64,000 nucleotides of DNA from Qipengyuania intermedia (GCF_019711615.1 NZ_JAIGNS010000002.1:1061483-1125482); one strand, 5' to 3'; positions 1 through 8,253 are shown, numbered from the stretch's first letter. Translations and numbers: made by a program. The notes: generated by a model not told the origin, from the letters alone.

Positions 1-740
1 AGGACCCGTTCGCGCTGCGCCGTGCGGCGCTCGGCTACCTCCGCCTTGTCCAAGCAAACGATCTCAGGCTCTCGCTCGACGAAGTTGCGCATGCCTGGGC
101 AAGCAAGCCCATGCCCAACTTGGCCGAAAAGCTTGCCGACTTCCTGCTCGACCGCCTCGCCGTGCAATTGCGCGATGAAGGTGTGCGCCACGACTACGTG
201 CAGGCCTCGCGCAGCTGGCAGGGCCGCCCCGACCAGCGTATCGATCGGGTCGAAGGTCGGGCGAGGGCGCTCGCCGCGTTCCTCGGTACAGAAGACGGCG
301 CGAACCTGCTCGCCGGATACAAGCGCGCCGCCAACATCCTCAAGAAGGAAGACTGGCACGGCGCGGAAGGCGAGATCGCGCGCACCGGCGAAGAAGACCC
401 GCTGGCACTGGTCGACGATCCCGACATGAAGGCGGTGATCGATGCCAAGATGAACGAGCGCCATGCCAGGGAGCTTTCCTACACACCCGAACCTGCCGAA
501 AAGGCACTGATGGATGCCCTGGCGACTTCGGAACCGGCGGCCGCCCAGGCCATTGAAGCGGAAGACTTCTCCGGCGCGATGGCGGCTTTGGCCTCCCTGC
601 GCGCACCCATCGACCGTTTCTTCGATGAAGTGACGGTAAATGCGGATGAAGAAAACAAGCGGGCACACCGCCTGGAGCTGCTTGCAGCCTTCCGTGCTGC
701 AGTGCACAAAGTCGCCGACTTCTCTCGTATCGAGGGGTAA
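1..740 (+). CDS. glyS: Glycyl-tRNA synthetase beta subunit, C-terminal part (5' truncated by window edge)
   Basis: The reading frame is open from base 3 to the TAA at 738-740, giving about 245 residues of the C-terminal end of GlyS, the beta subunit of the alpha2beta2 bacterial glycyl-tRNA synthetase. The visible part is the helical anticodon-binding region. It includes PIDRFFDEVTVNADEE, the signature shared by the C-terminal domains of GlyS and class I synthetases, followed by the usual RLELLAAFRAAVHKVADFS ending. The catalytic alpha subunit and the N-terminal two thirds of beta lie to the left of the window. A glyS-ppdK order is common in sphingomonads. The family call is secure; the true start is not visible. 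Confidence 0.93.
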   Translation, partial: DPFALRRAALGYLRLVQANDLRLSLDEVAHAWASKPMPNLAEKLADFLLDRLAVQLRDEGVRHDYVQASRSWQGRPDQRIDRVEGRARALAAFLGTEDGANLLAGYKRAANILKKEDWHGAEGEIARTGEEDPLALVDDPDMKAVIDAKMNERHARELSYTPEPAEKALMDALATSEPAAAQAIEAEDFSGAMAALASLRAPIDRFFDEVTVNADEENKRAHRLELLAAFRAAVHKVADFSRIEG

Positions 741-773
741 TCCCTTCGGTATGAGTGTCACCTTCGGCAAAGC

Positions 774-808
774 GCCGCAGACCCCCGCATTTCCGCGGGT
801 TCGGCGGC
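774..808. other. GC-rich hairpin between glyS and ppdK
   Basis: In the 119-nt gap, GCCGC (774-778) pairs with GCGGC (804-808) and CCGC (785-788) pairs with GCGG (795-798) around a 6-nt loop, with an internal loop between. No T run follows on either side, so a classical intrinsic terminator is unlikely. It could attenuate read-through into ppdK or act as an RNA processing site. Confidence 0.35.
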
Positions 809-859
809 AGGAAATACGGGTGACGCACTGTCGCCTTTGTAAACTTTGAGGGATACTAC

Positions 860-3523
860 GTGACGGATACGGTCTTCACTTTCGGCGGCGATGCTCCGCA
901 TACGAATGCCCGGCAGAAGGACAAGACAGTCACCGGCGGCAAGGGCGCGAACCTTGCCGAAATGGCCAGCATCGGCATGCCGGTCCCTCCCGGCTTTACC
1001 ATCGCCACCGAGGAATGCCTCAAATACCTCGAGCATGGCGGCGAGTTCGCTCCCGAACTGCGCAAGGCGATCGAAGACGCTCTGACCCATATCGAACGCA
1101 CGGTCGGCAAGGGGTTTGGCGATGCAGCCGATCCGCTGCTCGTATCGGTACGTTCGGGAGCGGCGGTGTCGATGCCGGGTATGATGGACACCGTCCTCAA
1201 CCTCGGCCTCAACGACGAGACGGTGGAAGGCCTCGCAAAGACGTCGGGCGACGAACGTTTCGCGTGGGACAGCTACCGCCGCTTCATCCAGATGTATTCC
1301 GACGTGGTGCTCGGTCTCGATCACGGCTTGTTCGAAGAAGCGCTCGAAATCACCAAGGAAGACAACGGCTTCTACGCCGACACGGAAATGTCGGCCGATG
1401 ACTGGAAGGTGCTGGTCGCTGAATACAAGCGTATTGTCGCCGAAGAGCATGATGCGCCATTCCCGCAGGACCCGACCGAGCAGCTTTGGGGCGCGATCCG
1501 CGCCGTATTCGACAGCTGGGACAGCGAACGCGCGAAGGTTTACCGCCGCCTCAACGATATTCCGCACGACATGGGTACTGCCGTCAACGTGCAGGCCATG
1601 GTGTTCGGCAATATGGGCGATACCAGCGCCACGGGCGTCGCCTTCACCCGCGATCCATCGACCGGCGAGAAGGCCTATTACGGCGAATGGCTGGTGAATG
1701 CGCAGGGCGAGGACGTCGTCGCCGGCATCCGCACGCCGCAATACCTGACCAAGGCCGCGCGCGAAGCGGCAGGGGCCAAGCCGCTGAGCATGGAAGAGGC
1801 GATGCCCGAAGCCTATGCCGAGCTCGCGCGCCTCTTCGATCTGCTGGAACGGCATTACACCGACATGCAGGACATCGAATTCACGGTGCAGCAGGGCAAG
1901 CTGTGGCTGCTGCAGACCCGCAACGGCAAGCGCACCGCCAAGGCCGCGCTGAAGCTGGCAGTGGACATGGTCGGCGAAGGGCTGATCGACGAGAAGACCG
2001 CGATCCTGCGAGTCGATCCCATGGCGCTGGACCAGCTGCTTCACCCGACGCTCGACCCCGAGGCGCCGCGCGATGTGCTGACCACCGGCCTGCCTGCTTC
2101 GCCCGGTGCGGCAAGCGGCAAGATCGTGCTCGATGCCGATACGGCGGAACTGTGGGCCAATCGCGGGGAGAAGGTCATTCTCGTGCGCGTCGAAACCAGT
2201 CCGGAAGACATTCACGGCATGCACGCGGCGACGGGCATCCTGACCGCTCGCGGCGGTATGACGAGCCATGCGGCAGTCGTCGCGCGCGGCATGGGCCGTC
2301 CGTGTGTGTCCGGCGCCTCGCAGGTGGCGATTGCGCGCGAAGGGCGCACGCTCACCATCGGCAATCGCGAATTAAAGGAAGGCGACACGATCACGATCGA
2401 CGGCGCCAACGGCCAGGTCATGGCCGGCGAAGTTGCCACGATCGAGCCCGAGCTGGCCGGTGATTTCGGCACGCTGATGGAATGGGCCGACAAGCACCGC
2501 CGGATGCGCGTTCGCACCAATGCGGAGACGGAAACCGAGTGCCGCATGGCGCGCCAGTTCGGCGCAGAAGGCATCGGCCTGTGCCGGACCGAGCATATGT
2601 TCTTCGATGCGGACCGCATCAGCCTGGTGCGCCAGATGATCTTGGCCGAAAACGAGGCCGGACGCCGCGCGGCGCTGGACCAGCTCCTGCCCGAACAGCG
2701 CAGCGATTTCGTCAAGATCTTCGAGGTCATGGCGGGGCTTCCATGCACGATCCGCCTGCTCGACCCGCCGCTCCACGAATTCCTGCCGCATGGCGATGCG
2801 GAGTTCGAGGAACTGGCCAAGGCAACCGGCTTCAGCGTCGACAAGCTGCGCCGCCGCGCGGGTGAATTGCATGAATTCAACCCGATGCTGGGCCATCGTG
2901 GCTGTCGTCTCGGAATCACCTATCCCGAGATTTACGAGATGCAGGCGCGCGCCATTTTCGAGGCGGCATGCGAAGTCGCCAAGGCAAGCGGCGAAGCGCC
3001 CGTGCCGGAAATCATGATCCCGCTGGTGGCCACCCGCCGCGAGCTGGAATTGCTCAAGGACGTCGTCGACAAGGCGGCCCAGTCGGTCTTCGAAACCTCC
3101 GGCTGCACGGTCGATTACCTCGTCGGGACAATGATCGAACTGCCGCGTGCGGCGCTGATGGCAGGCGAAATTGCCGAAGTCGGGGAATTCTTCAGCTTCG
3201 GCACGAACGACCTCACCCAGACCACGCTCGGCGTCAGCCGCGACGATGCGGGCCGCTTCCTCACGACCTATGTCGACAAGGGGATCTTTGCGCGCGATCC
3301 CTTCGTGAGCCTCGATATCGATGGCGTGGGCCAGCTGGTCGAACTCGCAGCGGAGCGGGGCCGGGCGACGCGCGGAGATATCAAGCTGGGTATCTGCGGC
3401 GAACATGGCGGCGATCCGGCCAGCATCGCGTTCTGCGAAGCTACCGGGCTGGACTACGTCAGCGCCTCGCCTTACCGCGTGCCAATCGCAAGGCTGGCGG
3501 CGGCGCAGGCGAACCTACGCTAG
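860..3523 (+). CDS. ppdK: Pyruvate, phosphate dikinase
   Basis: PpdK (887 residues, the usual length) interconverts pyruvate + ATP + Pi with phosphoenolpyruvate + AMP + PPi and can act in gluconeogenesis or glycolysis. The N-terminal ATP-grasp domain begins with the TGGKGANLAEM loop. The swivelling phosphohistidine domain carries GGMTSHAAVVARGMG with catalytic His470. The C-terminal PEP-binding barrel has GICGEHGGDP with catalytic Cys846. The start is GTG at 860, preceded by GAGGGA at 848-853. The gene follows glyS by 119 nt and meets the minus-strand methyltransferase tail to tail, their stop codons sharing CTAG at 3520-3523. No sign of damage. Confidence 0.97.
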   Translation: MTDTVFTFGGDAPHTNARQKDKTVTGGKGANLAEMASIGMPVPPGFTIATEECLKYLEHGGEFAPELRKAIEDALTHIERTVGKGFGDAADPLLVSVRSGAAVSMPGMMDTVLNLGLNDETVEGLAKTSGDERFAWDSYRRFIQMYSDVVLGLDHGLFEEALEITKEDNGFYADTEMSADDWKVLVAEYKRIVAEEHDAPFPQDPTEQLWGAIRAVFDSWDSERAKVYRRLNDIPHDMGTAVNVQAMVFGNMGDTSATGVAFTRDPSTGEKAYYGEWLVNAQGEDVVAGIRTPQYLTKAAREAAGAKPLSMEEAMPEAYAELARLFDLLERHYTDMQDIEFTVQQGKLWLLQTRNGKRTAKAALKLAVDMVGEGLIDEKTAILRVDPMALDQLLHPTLDPEAPRDVLTTGLPASPGAASGKIVLDADTAELWANRGEKVILVRVETSPEDIHGMHAATGILTARGGMTSHAAVVARGMGRPCVSGASQVAIAREGRTLTIGNRELKEGDTITIDGANGQVMAGEVATIEPELAGDFGTLMEWADKHRRMRVRTNAETETECRMARQFGAEGIGLCRTEHMFFDADRISLVRQMILAENEAGRRAALDQLLPEQRSDFVKIFEVMAGLPCTIRLLDPPLHEFLPHGDAEFEELAKATGFSVDKLRRRAGELHEFNPMLGHRGCRLGITYPEIYEMQARAIFEAACEVAKASGEAPVPEIMIPLVATRRELELLKDVVDKAAQSVFETSGCTVDYLVGTMIELPRAALMAGEIAEVGEFFSFGTNDLTQTTLGVSRDDAGRFLTTYVDKGIFARDPFVSLDIDGVGQLVELAAERGRATRGDIKLGICGEHGGDPASIAFCEATGLDYVSASPYRVPIARLAAAQANLR

Positions 3524-4278
3524 TCTTTCCAGCCGGTTAGGGTCAAAATCTCGAAAGTTTCGATGACTCGCCCCCGGTCGTTCGCACCGGCAAGGAATGC
3601 CTCTCGCGCTCTTTCGAGCGCTGCCTTGCCGAGCGGAGGGGGCGCAGAGGCAAGGCTGGAGCCGAGGCCCTGATCGCGCAGGTCCTGCACCAGGCGATCA
3701 AGCGAGGAGAAGGCCACCTCCACGCTCCGGCTGTCGACCACCTGGCGGCGGAACAGGGCTCTTTGCATGAGTCCCGATGCCGAAGCGTTGTCGACCAGCG
3801 GATGCATCCGTGCCGAGGGCCGGTCCGGTTCGGCAGCGATCATGGCGCGGCGCAGGTTCGCAAGGCTTCCTGAACCGATCATGCTGGCGAGGAGGATGCC
3901 ATCCTCGGCGAGCGCAGCGCGCAGGTGGAGCAGGGCGCCCGGCAGGTCGTTGACCCGGCCGAGCGAGGCCAGGCTGACAATCAGGTCGAACTGGCCGCTG
4001 GGTAGCGGCGCCTCTTCATCGAGGCTGCGAACGTCGGTTTCTTCGACAACGGCGCCGTTGCCTCTCAACGACAGGGCCAGCGTCCCGGTCCAGTCTCCGA
4101 TCACCAGCACGCGCTTCGGCGCAAGTCGCATGAACTCGAGGCGCTCGAGAACGTCCTCGACCATGTCGTCCATGACGTAGCGCGCCGCATCGCGCTGGGA
4201 CTGGCGGACCAGCAGGCGGCGCAGGCCGGCGATCCGGCGTTGGCGCGAGAAAATGCGGGGAGGCGACCGTGTTTCCAT
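3520..4278 (-). CDS. SAM-dependent methyltransferase, BioC/NDUFAF5-like
   Basis: About 252 residues from the ATG at 4278; a longer reading to 4323 exists, but the METRSPPRIFSRQRR start fits relatives better. The central part is a Rossmann methyltransferase fold: VLVIGDWTGTLALSLRG is motif I and PLPSGQFDLIVSLASLGRVND matches the motif around the acidic residue and the 'LHLRAAL' helix typical of Methyltransf_11 proteins. The family includes BioC and the mitochondrial NDUFAF5 arginine hydroxylase/assembly factor. In alphaproteobacteria such proteins often sit beside comF, as here, divergently with 69 nt between starts. The substrate cannot be read from sequence. Its stop overlaps the ppdK stop. 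Confidence 0.8.
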   Translation of the reverse strand: METRSPPRIFSRQRRIAGLRRLLVRQSQRDAARYVMDDMVEDVLERLEFMRLAPKRVLVIGDWTGTLALSLRGNGAVVEETDVRSLDEEAPLPSGQFDLIVSLASLGRVNDLPGALLHLRAALAEDGILLASMIGSGSLANLRRAMIAAEPDRPSARMHPLVDNASASGLMQRALFRRQVVDSRSVEVAFSSLDRLVQDLRDQGLGSSLASAPPPLGKAALERAREAFLAGANDRGRVIETFEILTLTGWKD

Positions 4279-4347
4279 GCTGGGCGCACTGCCGCTCTTG
4301 CCAGCGCGATGCAAGCGCGGCACGACAACGGCATGGGGAGATTAGCC

Positions 4348-5121
4348 ATGATCGGGAGACATTTGCGCGACGGTGCGGCTCCCCTCGTCGATCTCGTCTA
4401 TCCTCCGCGCTGTCCTGCTTGCGGCGATGCGACCGGCGAACATGGCGGCCTGTGCCAGGAATGCTGGGGCGGTCTCGTAATTCCCGGCGATCCCAGCTGC
4501 AGCCTGTGCCAGCGCCCTTTCGGCGAAGGGACGCCCGATCGGGAACAGGTGTGTGCACCATGCCTCGGCAGGAAGCCCATCCACGACGGTATCGCTGCCG
4601 GAACGCTCTACACCGACGTCTCGCGCAAGCTCGTCCTCGGCTTCAAGCACGGTCGCAAGATCGGCCTTGCCCCTCTGCTGGCCCGGCTCATTGCTGCACG
4701 GGTTCCGCCGGGGCCTGTCGACAGGGTTATCGTCCCGGTCCCGCTGCATCGCTGGCGTCTTTGGACCCGCGGCTTCAACCAGGCTACGTTGCTGGGGAGG
4801 GAATTGGAACGATCAGGGCGGGGCAGGCTGTTGGTTGACGCGCTCGAACGCACCCGGGCGACACCCAGCCTCGGCGGAATGGGCGCTAAAGCCCGTGCGA
4901 AGGTTCTCGGCGGTGCGATAAGAGTTCGCGCGCCCATGGTGGCTCAGCTCTAAGGTCGGGACATTCTCTTGGTCGACGACGTGCTGACCAGCGGCGCTAC
5001 AAGCGAAGCATGCGTGCGAGCCCTTAAAAAGGCAGGAGCCCGGTCAGTCGTAATCTGCTGTTTTTCACGGGTCCTCGACGAGGCACTCGTCAGCGCCAAG
5101 CGACAGAAGCTCTCCCAATAA
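4348..5121 (+). pseudogene. comF: ComF-family phosphoribosyltransferase-like protein, interrupted by an in-frame TAA
   Basis: The frame starts at ATG 4348 (GGGGAG at 4335-4340) and encodes the double zinc finger of ComF proteins (CPAC, CQEC, CSLC and CAPC pairs) and the first half of the phosphoribosyltransferase fold (VIVPVPLHRWRLWTRGFNQ). At 4951-4953 the frame hits TAA. It resumes at once, without any shift, as GRDILLVDDVLTSGAT, the PRPP-binding loop, and continues to a second TAA at 5119-5121. Relatives usually have Lys or Arg before the Gly, so AAA to TAA would explain it. The stop removes the nucleotide-binding loop. ComF is needed for DNA uptake in competent species. It is either a recent pseudogene, a suppressed stop or a sequencing error. 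Confidence 0.85.
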
Positions 5122-5127
5122 GCGAAA

Positions 5128-5153
5128 CGCCCGGAACCTTTCGGTCCCGGGCG
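5128..5153 (-). terminator. Intrinsic terminator of the minus-strand RNA, facing comF
   Basis: Read on the minus strand, CGCCCGG pairs with CCGGGCG and, after one mismatch, ACC pairs with GGT around a GAAA tetraloop. The stem is followed by TTTCGCTTATT, a T-rich tract that overlaps the comF stop codon. Read on the plus strand the stem is followed by CCACGTGACG with no T run, so the minus-strand direction is favoured. Confidence 0.6.
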
Positions 5154-5173
5154 CCACGTGACGAAATACACCG

Positions 5174-5400
5174 GACCCGTCTTGCGACTAGATGCAAACC
5201 CCCCAGTATGCATCGGGTCCTATCCCTCATGGTTACCGGGTGCGCCGCATTAGTACCCCCATGCGGCAGCGGACCCGGGACCCCCTGAACCCGAGCCGTC
5301 TCGCGACACCCAAGATCCGGTTGGCAGACCTCACATTGCCTGCGAGAAGGAACATCACTCAAACATGCCGCCCATTGAATAGGCATTCGCAATTTGGGTC
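5174..5400 (-). ncRNA. Candidate structured non-coding RNA, family not recognised
   Basis: This fills most of a 345-nt gap without a protein gene. A closing helix joins 5174-5178 and 5182-5187 with 5396-5400 and 5387-5392. Inside lie four hairpins: 5191-5196/5209-5214; 5236-5241 plus 5244-5250 with 5261-5267 plus 5273-5278 (13 pairs); 5300-5304/5342-5346 enclosing 5323-5326/5337-5340; and 5365-5369/5382-5386, abutting the closing helix. Complementarity alone is strand-neutral, but the terminator at 5128-5153 and a minus-strand -35/-10-like pair (5435-5430 and 5412-5407) that places +1 near 5400 favour the minus strand, giving an RNA of about 280 nt. I see no SRP RNA GGAA domain, RNase P P4 motif or tmRNA tag/T-arm, and it is not the single rod of 6S RNA. 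A cis-element of hisI on the plus strand remains possible. Confidence 0.5.
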
Positions 5401-5406
5401 GATTTT

Positions 5407-5445
5407 GAAACACCCTTGTGGTTATCGTGCAACAAGCTGTCGTAT
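5407..5445. promoter_or_regulatory. Possible divergent promoters for the RNA gene and hisI
   Basis: Minus strand: TTGTTG (5435-5430), 17-nt spacer, TGTTTC (5412-5407), with +1 expected near 5400, the edge of the RNA closing helix. Plus strand: TTGTGG (5416-5421), 18-nt spacer, TCGTAT (5440-5445), about 20 nt before the hisI ATG. Both -10 elements are weak, so this rests mainly on position. Confidence 0.35.
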
Positions 5446-5466
5446 TTTTACAAAACGGACCATTCC

Positions 5467-5841
5467 ATGACCATTTCCAAAACCGAACGCGAGCAGGGAA
5501 AGGTCTTTGCACCGAAGTTCGATGCCAACGGATTGCTCACCGCGGTGGTCGTGAACGCGGCGAGTCGCGAGGTCCTGATGGTCGCGTTCATGGACGCAGA
5601 GGCGCTGGATAAAACGATCGAGACGGGGCTGGCCCACTTTCATTCGCGGTCTCGTGGCATGTTGTGGCTGAAGGGCGAAACGTCGGGCAATGTGCTGCGA
5701 GTGGAAAAGATCATGGTCGATTGCGATCAGGATGCGTTGGTCTTGGAATGCAGCCCGGCGGGACCGACCTGTCACACAGGGGCGACCAGCTGTTTCTATC
5801 GCAAGCTCGAAGACGGCGTTCTCCAACCCGTCAACACTTGA
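5467..5841 (+). CDS. hisI: Phosphoribosyl-AMP cyclohydrolase
   Basis: This monofunctional HisI (124 residues) opens the purine ring of phosphoribosyl-AMP in the third step of histidine synthesis, in the cytoplasm. The metal-binding signature is complete: DCDQD at 85-89 for Mg2+ and Cys102 and Cys109 in GPTCHTGATSC, with Cys86, for Zn2+. The early LMVAFMDAEAL segment is also typical. There is no HisE domain, so phosphoribosyl-ATP pyrophosphatase must be encoded elsewhere. The ATG at 5467 is preferred over an upstream in-frame ATG at 5416, which would add 17 residues unlike the family; no good Shine-Dalgarno is visible. It stands alone, and its stop overlaps the promoter of the next gene. Confidence 0.95.
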   Translation: MTISKTEREQGKVFAPKFDANGLLTAVVVNAASREVLMVAFMDAEALDKTIETGLAHFHSRSRGMLWLKGETSGNVLRVEKIMVDCDQDALVLECSPAGPTCHTGATSCFYRKLEDGVLQPVNT

Positions 5842-5866
5842 CGCTTACGTAAACGTTGCGTTAGAA
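5838..5866 (+). promoter_or_regulatory. Promoter with palindromic operator upstream of the MerR gene
   Basis: TTGACG (5838-5843) and TTAGAA (5861-5866) are 17 nt apart. Between them is ACGCTTACGTAAACGT (5841-5856), palindromic except at one symmetric pair, resembling the TTACGTAA-centred sites described for LiuR-type MerR regulators of acyl-CoA catabolism. The -35 overlaps the hisI stop. The -10 ends 7 nt before the ATG, so the mRNA may be leaderless. Confidence 0.6.
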
Positions 5867-5873
5867 GGGAGGC

Positions 5874-6329
5874 ATGTCCCAGCCTCTCAGAAATCCCTCC
5901 GCGAACGAAGATTCCGACCGTCGCCATGCAGGCGCTCATCTCGAACGCCCGGACAAGCTCGAGCGTGAACAGTATTCCATTTCGGACCTGACGAGCGAAT
6001 TCGAGTGCACGGCGAGGGCACTTCGTTTCTACGAGGACGAAGGCTTGATCGCGCCTTCGAGGGTGGGGCTGACCCGCATCTATTCGAAGCGCGATCGCGC
6101 GCGCCTTGCGTGGATCATGCGCGCGAAAAACGTGGGCTTCTCGCTCACGGAAATCCGCGAGATGATCGACCTTTACGATCTGGACGATGGTCGCGCCGAA
6201 CAGCGCCGCGTCACCCTCGAGAAGTGCCGTCGCCACGTGGCCAAGCTTAAGGCGCAGCGCGCGGATATCGACAGTTCGATCAAGGAATTGACCGAGTTCA
6301 TCAGCCTGGTCGAAGACCAGCTGGACTGA
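5874..6329 (+). CDS. MerR-family transcriptional regulator, likely of acyl-CoA/amino-acid catabolism
   Basis: 151 residues. After a polar N-terminal tail of about 35 residues comes the MerR winged helix-turn-helix (YSISDLTSEF, then ARALRFYEDEGLI and the TRIYSKRDRARL wing), then a long dimerisation helix ending EDQLD. No metal-binding cysteines are present, consistent with the LiuR/PsrA-like branch rather than metal sensors. It lies 56 nt upstream of an acyl-CoA dehydrogenase on the same strand and has a palindromic operator in its own promoter, suggesting autoregulation and control of the dehydrogenase by a CoA intermediate. GGGAGG ends only 1 nt before the ATG, too close for a ribosome site, so leaderless initiation is likely. 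Family certain, ligand unknown. Confidence 0.88.
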   Translation: MSQPLRNPSANEDSDRRHAGAHLERPDKLEREQYSISDLTSEFECTARALRFYEDEGLIAPSRVGLTRIYSKRDRARLAWIMRAKNVGFSLTEIREMIDLYDLDDGRAEQRRVTLEKCRRHVAKLKAQRADIDSSIKELTEFISLVEDQLD

Positions 6330-6385
6330 TTTCCCTCCCCGGCGAGACCTCGCCAAAAGCATAAAATTCTCTCCAAGGACCAACC

Positions 6386-8191
6386 ATGCCAATCTACACC
6401 GCACCCACCCGTGACACCCGCTTCGTGGTCAACGAGCTGCTGGAACTCGGCAGCTACGGAAACCTGCCCGGATTCGAAATGGTCAGCGAAGACGTGACCG
6501 AAGCGGTCATCAACGAAGGTGGAAAGTTTTGCGCCGAAGTGCTCGCTCCGCTCAACCGGATCGGCGATGAACACGGTTGCGTGCGCAATGAAGACGGATC
6601 GGTCACCACGCCGCCGGGCTTCAAGGAAGCGTTCGACCAGTTCCGCGAGGCGGGCTGGGGCACGATCGCTGCTCCGGAGGAATTCGGCGGGCAGGGAATG
6701 CCGCACGTTCTCGGCTTCGTGATGGAGGAATACATCGCCAGCGCCAATCAGGCATTCGGCATGTATCCGGGCCTGACGAACGGCGCGATTTCGGCGCTGA
6801 TCGCCAAGGGTTCGCAGGAGCAGAAGGAGAAGTATCTCCCGAAGATGATCTCCAACGAGTGGACCGGCACCATGAACCTGACCGAGCCGCATTGCGGCAC
6901 GGATCTGGGCATGATCCGCACCAAGGCCGTGCCGAACGGTGACGGCTCCTATGCGATCACCGGCACCAAAATTTTCATCTCCGCAGGCGAACACGACATG
7001 GCGGACAACATTATCCACCTCGTGCTGGCAAAGACGCCGGGCGCACCGGATTCGACCAAGGGCATTTCGCTTTTCGTCGTTCCCAAATTCATCGTGAACG
7101 ATGACGGCACTCCGGGCGAGCGCAATGGCGTCTCCTGTGGATCCATCGAAGAGAAGATGGGCATCCACGGCAACTCGACCTGCGTTCTCAATTACGATGG
7201 TGCCACGGGCTGGATGGTCGGCGAAGAGAACAAAGGCCTCGCTGCAATGTTCATCATGATGAACGCAGCGCGCCTCGGCGTCGGCATCCAGGGTCTGAGC
7301 CAGGCGGAAGCCGCTTACCAGAACGCAGTCGCCTATGCGCTCGACCGCCGCCAGGGCCGCGCGCTCAGCGGACCGGCGGAACCAGAAGCGCAAGCCGATC
7401 CGATCTTCGTCCACCCCGACGTTCGTCGCATGCTGATGGACGCGAAGGCCTTCACTGAAGGCATGCGCGCCCTGTGCCTGTGGGGCGCACTCCTGGTGGA
7501 CCTCACGCACAAGGCACAGACCGAAGAAGAGCGCGAGCAGGCCGACCTGCTGATCGGGCTCATGACGCCGGTCATCAAGGGCTATGGCACCGACAAGGGC
7601 TACGAAGTCGCCACCAACATGCAGCAGGTCTTCGGCGGCCACGGCTACATCGAGGAATGGGGCATGAGCCAGTTCGTCCGCGACGCGCGTATCGCGCAGA
7701 TCTACGAAGGCACGAACGGCGTTCAGGCAATGGACCTTTGCGGACGCAAGCTTGCCCAGAAGGGCGGCGCTGCCGTGCAGGCATTCTTCAAGGTCGTGGG
7801 CGAGGAAATCGCTGCGGCGAAGGAAGTCGAAGTGACCAAGGACATGGCAGAGCAGCTCGAAAAAGCGCTCGGCCAGCAGCAGGCTGCCACGATGTGGTTC
7901 ATGAACAATGCGATGCAGAACCCCAACCATCTGGGCGCCGGCGCGCATCATTACATGCACATCATGGGTATCGTTACGCTCGGCCTCATGTGGCTGAAGA
8001 TGGCCAAGATCGCTGCGGCCAAGGTCGGCAGCGCAGGCGACGACAAGGCGTTCTACGAACAGAAGCTGGCTACCGCGCGCTATTACATGGACCGCTATCT
8101 TCCCGATGCCGGTGCCCTGCGCCGCAAGCTGGAAACTGGTGCGGACAGCATGATGGCACTGGGCGAAGAAGCGTTCCAGACCGCTGCCTGA
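6386..8191 (+). CDS. Acyl-CoA dehydrogenase, long form with extra C-terminal domain
   Basis: 601 residues, about 200 more than a short- or medium-chain acyl-CoA dehydrogenase. The N-terminal and middle domains are standard: MNLTEPHCGTDLGMIRTKA is the FAD/substrate signature and IYEGTNGVQAMDL marks the flavin-binding C-terminal helical bundle. About 120 further residues form the acyl-CoA dehydrogenase C-terminal-like domain. Enzymes of this build include FadE-type proteins and DmdC, which acts on 3-methylmercaptopropionyl-CoA; sequence alone does not decide the substrate. AAGGAC lies 5 nt before the ATG. The gene follows the MerR regulator and ends at a strong terminator, so the two probably form one unit. 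Confidence 0.93.
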   Translation: MPIYTAPTRDTRFVVNELLELGSYGNLPGFEMVSEDVTEAVINEGGKFCAEVLAPLNRIGDEHGCVRNEDGSVTTPPGFKEAFDQFREAGWGTIAAPEEFGGQGMPHVLGFVMEEYIASANQAFGMYPGLTNGAISALIAKGSQEQKEKYLPKMISNEWTGTMNLTEPHCGTDLGMIRTKAVPNGDGSYAITGTKIFISAGEHDMADNIIHLVLAKTPGAPDSTKGISLFVVPKFIVNDDGTPGERNGVSCGSIEEKMGIHGNSTCVLNYDGATGWMVGEENKGLAAMFIMMNAARLGVGIQGLSQAEAAYQNAVAYALDRRQGRALSGPAEPEAQADPIFVHPDVRRMLMDAKAFTEGMRALCLWGALLVDLTHKAQTEEEREQADLLIGLMTPVIKGYGTDKGYEVATNMQQVFGGHGYIEEWGMSQFVRDARIAQIYEGTNGVQAMDLCGRKLAQKGGAAVQAFFKVVGEEIAAAKEVEVTKDMAEQLEKALGQQQAATMWFMNNAMQNPNHLGAGAHHYMHIMGIVTLGLMWLKMAKIAAAKVGSAGDDKAFYEQKLATARYYMDRYLPDAGALRRKLETGADSMMALGEEAFQTAA

Positions 8192-8215
8192 TCTGCAGCG
8201 ACCTCAAGACACGAA

Positions 8216-8245
8216 GGGGCGGCCATCGAGCCGCCCCTTTTCGTT
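8216..8245 (+). terminator. Strong intrinsic terminator after the acyl-CoA dehydrogenase gene
   Basis: GGGGCGGC (8216-8223) and GCCGCCCC (8230-8237) form a perfect 8-bp stem with a 6-nt loop, followed by TTTTCGTTT. It lies 25 nt beyond the stop codon and also separates the gene from the convergent PAS gene. Confidence 0.92.
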
Positions 8246-8253
8246 TGCGCCGG

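Noticed and set aside
758..2269. 503-codon open frame antisense to ppdK
   Set aside because: It runs through the conserved ppdK catalytic regions, its protein has no recognisable domain, and such mirrored frames are expected in GC-rich coding DNA.
5174..5400. Assignment of the structured region to SRP RNA, RNase P RNA, tmRNA or 6S RNA
   Set aside because: The GGAA tetraloop domain, the P4 core, a tag frame with T-arm and the single long rod with a central bubble were each looked for and not seen. A brief likeness to the 6S GAUGUUC stretch is too short to count.
5192..5470. 92-codon open frame on the plus strand inside the RNA region
   Set aside because: No ribosome site and no family resemblance; it ends inside the hisI start and the strand carries better-supported RNA helices.
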